This document shows positions 15,898-18,476 of a DNA stretch of 18,476 bases, piece by piece. The stretch comes from Prevotellaceae bacterium (GTDB taxonomy: Bacteria; Bacteroidota; Bacteroidia; Bacteroidales; Bacteroidaceae), in contig CAJPLH010000019.1 in assembly GCA_905371275.1 (NCBI GenBank), positions 1 to 18,476 on the forward strand. The letters are read 5' to 3'. The position numbers were made by a program, and so were the translations under genes. Numbering within the stretch: position 1 is the first letter of the stretch; every line of letters starts with the position of its first letter. The notes below the pieces were generated by a model. That model made no database searches, had not been told where the DNA came from, and saw only the letters and a program-made list of their open reading frames with translations.

Positions 15898-16139
15898 ATT
15901 GTGAAAAGATCTCATCTGATTGTTGAGCAGTTCGCTTACGGCTTACCTTTGGCGCAGTGGACTACGTCGAGAACAAATGAGAAACTAGATGCCAACAAGA
16001 AAATGAAAGATGACAAGAAGGTATCTTATCAACAACGAGCAGTATTATTACGCGCTGACAACCGATTCGGGGTTAGTAAAAGTTTTGACTAATCGCATAT
16101 CGCTTATTTGTTTTTCCGACAAAAATACAAGTATTACCC
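15898..16139. other. Intergenic, AT-rich, no convincing gene
   Basis: The only open frame is a 63-codon one from GTG 15901 that starts 4 bp after comEC, is rich in Lys/Asp/Arg and resembles nothing I know; I treat it as noncoding. TACCTTTG near 15944 fits the -7 consensus but serves no visible gene. TCCGACAAAA at 16115-16124 recurs twice near 17190 and 17255. Confidence 0.4.
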
Positions 16140-16170
16140 TTGGTTTATAGACGTATTATTACTATCTTTG
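16140..16170 (+). promoter_or_regulatory. Promoter of the lipoprotein gene
   Basis: TTGG (16140-16143), 19 nt, TATCTTTG (16163-16170), close to the Bacteroidetes consensus. It leaves a leader of about 100 nt before the lipoprotein frame. Confidence 0.65.
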
Positions 16171-16282
16171 TCCAGTCATTCAACATCTACATCAAGAATT
16201 ACCTCAAACTGTCTCTTTCCTTATAGGACAATTTCTGGGGATACAAGTTAAATCTATTTTGTAAGAAAAAATAAGATACTTA

Positions 16283-16924
16283 TTGCTACTTTTGGGGACT
16301 TTTCTACTGTCATCCTGTATATATATCGCTAGTACAAAAACGAGCTATAATCATAACATTACGGATGAAGCGAAAAAGAGAATTGTATTTGTGGGGCAAA
16401 ATGACTCCTTTCGTTTAACCACAAACGAAAATAGCAATGGTTCATTTCACAAGCCTACAAAACAACTCTATCTTGTTAGTGGAAAGCAAATGAAAGCAAC
16501 CTTAGCAAGAGGGACATGGCAAATAGTCTACGTCTGTCTGCCATATTGTAAAGCATCAGCTTGTGTTTCTTATAAGACATTCTGCGATTCAGCAAGAAAC
16601 AGAGGTGTACAGCCTTGGGTTGTATTACGCGACATATGGTGTGATAGTATTGTGAATAGCGTAGAGAAATACCCTTTAGTAGGAATGGATTACAAGTACT
16701 ACAAAAAGGCTTTATGCAGTAAGTTATTCTTTCGTGATATGGTTGATGAAACCCAGGATTGGAAGAAACTATACAATGGCCACCACCTTTTCTTTCTCTT
16801 TAACGGGAGTACGCTTGTGGCATCTGGTGATGAATTTCATAGTTTGTTGGAATTTCAAAGTTTGTTAGAGAGAGTACAGCGTCAGGTGTTGCTGAATAAC
16901 TTGGGTACCCCTCGAAATATCTGA
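16283..16924 (+). CDS. Predicted lipoprotein of unknown function, start codon uncertain
   Basis: A frame of 213 codons from TTG 16283. The N-terminus is a lipoprotein signal with lipobox LLSSC (Cys12), so the product should be anchored in the membrane after cleavage at the Cys. The signal lacks its usual basic start: in frame upstream are Glu-Lys-Ile-Arg-Tyr-Leu-Leu codons after a TAA at 16262, with no ATG or GTG. A start such as Met-Lys-Lys-Ile-Arg would need one or two base changes in the A-rich run at 16265-16272, so this may be a damaged or unusual start. The segment GTWQIVYVCLPYCKASACVS (about 76-95) looks like a strand followed by a Cys-containing loop, weakly recalling thioredoxin-like folds. 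Base composition is clearly AT-richer than in comEC. I recognise no family. Confidence 0.6.
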   Translation: MLLLGTFLLSSCIYIASTKTSYNHNITDEAKKRIVFVGQNDSFRLTTNENSNGSFHKPTKQLYLVSGKQMKATLARGTWQIVYVCLPYCKASACVSYKTFCDSARNRGVQPWVVLRDIWCDSIVNSVEKYPLVGMDYKYYKKALCSKLFFRDMVDETQDWKKLYNGHHLFFLFNGSTLVASGDEFHSLLEFQSLLERVQRQVLLNNLGTPRNI

Positions 16925-17162
16925 TGAAGCAAAGAATAGCAAATGTATCAGTGCGATATCCAGCCACAGTATATTTTAGAGGAATAAGTGCAATAGCGGC
17001 AATACAACAATAATTAAGAGAAAATGCTTCGGGAACTGTTAAATTCCAGAGCAGAAATGGGACAGTTTTTCGCTCAAACTAGGATTTAAGAAATGTTACT
17101 CACGCCATCCAAAAACAAATTCTCCAATTGAAATTCGAGCAAAATCCAGAAGTGTTTCCAGT

Positions 17163-17225
17163 TTTCTCAGAGATTTTCCCAATTTTGTCGGAGATTTTTC
17201 ATTTTTCGAGGGACGTTTTCAAAAT
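17163..17225 (+). repeat. Degenerate 21-nt tandem repeat, about three units
   Basis: Units begin TTCTCAGAGATTTTC, TTGTCGGAGATTTTT and TCGAGGGACGTTTTC. The first two agree at about two thirds of positions over 21 nt; the third is more diverged and slightly offset. Confidence 0.5.
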
Positions 17226-17287
17226 TCCAAGGGAAGAAAAATATTTTTTGTCCGACAAAACAGAAAAGATATCCCACAAAATCACTA

Positions 17288-17325
17288 AAACGACGTGTTG
17301 TTTCTTCAAAAACAATACGTCGTTT
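17288..17325 (+). repeat. 16-bp stem hairpin
   Basis: AAACGACGTGTTGTTT (17288-17303) pairs with AAACAATACGTCGTTT (17310-17325) across a 6-nt loop CTTCAA. All pairs are Watson-Crick except one G-T, which is a stable wobble only in RNA read from the plus strand. It is not followed by a T run on either strand, so it is not a standard terminator. Confidence 0.8.
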
Positions 17326-17496
17326 CTTCGAAAACTAGTGCAAGTTGCACGCAAACAACCTTTCGGTGGACGAAAACCTTCAAATTTCGCGTTTTTCAAA
17401 GGCGCTGAGAATCGATTCTTTTCGACCAACTCTCCTGCCGTTTCAAATATCGCGTTAAATGGAGCGATACGATAAGTAAAGATTTCCTAATAAGAG

Positions 17497-18276
17497 TTAG
17501 TTAGCAGGAAGTTCGTAGTACAACTCGTCCATATTGCGCCATTCCCGATCTATCACGAGAAATCCGCGTTCCCACTTTGGGTCGAGAAGGCGGTGACCAT
17601 TGAGGAAAACGCGCTCGGGATTTACACCAGTGGGTAGGCAAAGATAGAGGGCAAAACGTGTGCGCTGTGTACCATTTTCGTGAGCAGGAAGACCAGTGAT
17701 GCGAAATTTCATACTTTCTTCCTGCGCTATTTGGTCGATGCTGACTTTGAGGTCAGGGGTGTTGATGGGAATAAGGCAACTCTCCTTGAAATTGATGTAG
17801 AGTTTTCGACCTTCAGTGGCTGCCATCCATCCTAGTGTGTTGAGCAAACGTTGCGCGGCATTGCGACTTAGGCTGTCGGTGGCCAATGCTGCACTATAAA
17901 CAGAGCGCAGACTGTCGAGGGCACGCACAAAGCACGCTTCGCCAGAAAGCAGAAACAACTGTTCGAGCGTGTGGACATCGCTAGGGATGGTCTGTTGGGT
18001 TCGTCGCAACACTTTGCGATAGTATTTGACAGAATCGGCCACGAGTTCTGGAGTGTGGGGAGTGAGAAAGGGAGATACTCTCATCGCTCTCTGCACCACG
18101 TTGTTTTCCGTGGGATCGATGACCAAAATGCTCTGAGCAGGCACGAAAGACAACGGACGCTTCAAGGGCTTTTGTGCAAAACTTCCCAGTGAAAAACAGG
18201 AGAAACAGAGGGAGCAGGAAATGAAAAGACGTAAAAACATAAATGAAGGAAAGCAGCAGGAAGTTATCTTCTCCAT
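17497..18276 (-). CDS. Secreted protein with GH127/DUF1680-like C-terminal domain
   Basis: A 259-aa protein from ATG 18276. The hydrophobic stretch LFISCSLCFSCFSLGSFAQ ends in a likely signal peptidase site (SFA-QK), so it is exported; ATG 18240 would give a tighter signal peptide and GTG 18288 a longer one. Residues about 160-259 recall the C-terminal beta-sandwich of GH127/DUF1680 beta-L-arabinofuranosidases: LYINFKESC, MKFRITGLPAHENGTQRTRF, ALYLCLPTGVNPERVFLNGH and FLVIDREWRNMDELYYELP follow the strand order and wording of that family. The helical catalytic barrel (several hundred residues) is absent; only about 100 helical residues precede the domain. It is therefore either a stand-alone relative or a truncated enzyme. 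Copy D of the hairpin repeat lies 18 nt upstream of the ATG. Confidence 0.65.
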   Translation of the reverse strand: MEKITSCCFPSFMFLRLFISCSLCFSCFSLGSFAQKPLKRPLSFVPAQSILVIDPTENNVVQRAMRVSPFLTPHTPELVADSVKYYRKVLRRTQQTIPSDVHTLEQLFLLSGEACFVRALDSLRSVYSAALATDSLSRNAAQRLLNTLGWMAATEGRKLYINFKESCLIPINTPDLKVSIDQIAQEESMKFRITGLPAHENGTQRTRFALYLCLPTGVNPERVFLNGHRLLDPKWERGFLVIDREWRNMDELYYELPAN

Positions 18277-18285
18277 AATGAACTG

Positions 18286-18318
18286 CACTATAACGGTCTA
18301 ACGACCGAGCTGGGATTA
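18286..18318 (+). repeat. Dispersed hairpin repeat, copy D (best formed)
   Basis: The core CGGTCTAACGACCG (18294-18307) is a perfect 5-bp stem with loop TAAC, preceded by CACTATAA and followed by AGCTGGGATTAAG. On the minus strand it would sit just before the start of the secreted-protein gene. Confidence 0.7.
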
Positions 18319-18421
18319 AGTCGAGGAGACCGAAAGGAATTACAAAGGAAAGAGAAGCAGAAGCGAAGGAAGCAGAGATATCTCCTCCCTTTTGTGCAGT
18401 GCGAGCGAAGAGTTTGCACCC

Positions 18422-18441
18422 GATGCGCCCATTAGCGCATC
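18422..18441. terminator. Hairpin near the right edge, possible terminator
   Basis: GATGCGC (18422-18428) pairs with GCGCATC (18435-18441) around a 6-nt loop, followed on the plus strand by ATTTTAAT. The T run is weak and no gene ends here within the window, so the role is uncertain. The rest of 18319-18476 shows no gene. Confidence 0.35.
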
Positions 18442-18476
18442 ATTTTAATGCAAGCCCAGTTGTCGCGCTGTTGGTA

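Larger units (their letters stand above)
16925..17496. other. Gene-poor AT-rich stretch with degenerate repeats and a hairpin
   Basis: A 115-codon frame exists at 17128-17475 (TTG start), but its odd composition (FSEIFPI, LSEIFHF, SRDVFKI in a row) reflects degenerate 21-nt repeats rather than a protein I would believe. The stretch holds a long hairpin at 17288-17325, the inverted repeat TTTTGTC-C-GACAAAA at 17246-17260, and the near palindrome GTGCAA-G-TTGCAC around 17338-17350. I see no promoter consensus that assigns it to a gene. Confidence 0.5.

Noticed and set aside
15901..16092. Open frame of 63 codons after comEC
   Set aside because: GTG start, no recognisable pattern, no promoter in front and AT-rich surroundings; kept only as a note.
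17128..17475. Open frame of 115 codons, plus strand
   Set aside because: TTG start, Phe/Lys/Ser-heavy product made from degenerate nucleotide repeats, and a long hairpin in the middle; no support as a gene.
1..18476. tRNA, rRNA or CRISPR arrays
   Set aside because: Read through for cloverleaf signatures, rRNA conserved stretches and regularly spaced repeats; none seen.

Overview
The window looks like the chromosome of a Bacteroidales bacterium, most likely from the Porphyromonas/Prevotella/Alloprevotella group; I cannot fix the genus. The evidence is promoters of the Bacteroidetes type (TTTG, 19-20 nt, TAnnTTTG), the absence of clear Shine-Dalgarno sites, an IntDOT-like tyrosine recombinase with Ser in place of the first catalytic Arg, an HU-HIG-type DNA-binding protein, and an order-typical block of mannosyltransferase-like gene, dihydroorotase, acyltransferase and comEC. 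I see no tRNA, rRNA or CRISPR array.

Left third (1-6080), a decayed accessory region. An IS982-family transposase runs in from the left edge. Next is a 3.3-kb block bounded by a 32-bp inverted repeat with one mismatch (977-1008 and 4243-4274). Inside it are a tyrosine recombinase broken by one in-frame TAA, a convergent AbiGi/DUF2971-like possible defence gene, an HU-HIG-type protein, an intact excisionase-like HTH gene and a second HTH gene broken by one extra base in a GGGG run. To the right is a heavily decayed IS1634-type transposase (4407-5854), then a noncoding stretch with two copies of a short dispersed hairpin repeat. The block reads as a stripped integrative or mobilizable element that has lost self-mobility and is sandwiched between IS sequences.

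Middle (6084-10325), mostly minus strand. dps has its own consensus promoter and a strong terminator. Upstream on the same strand is a likely cluster of a 431-aa orphan protein, a MalY/PatB-type C-S lyase and a 192-aa orphan protein. The 431-aa gene has its own promoter, which diverges from the promoter of the glycosyltransferase.

Right-middle (10343-15897), plus strand housekeeping genes: a DPM1-like glycosyltransferase with its own promoter and terminator, then dihydroorotase (pyrC), a PlsC-type acyltransferase and ComEC, which carries an odd serine-rich insert. They cover polyprenol-linked sugar supply, pyrimidine synthesis, phospholipid synthesis and DNA uptake.

Right end (15898-18476). 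An AT-rich island carries a lipoprotein gene with an irregular start and a noncoding stretch with degenerate 21-nt repeats and a 16-bp hairpin. A minus-strand gene follows for a secreted protein whose C-terminus resembles the last domain of GH127/DUF1680 enzymes. A small hairpin repeat (core CGGTCTAACGACCG) occurs four times in the window, always in the same orientation; two copies sit just upstream of minus-strand genes and the copies show one compensatory base-pair change.
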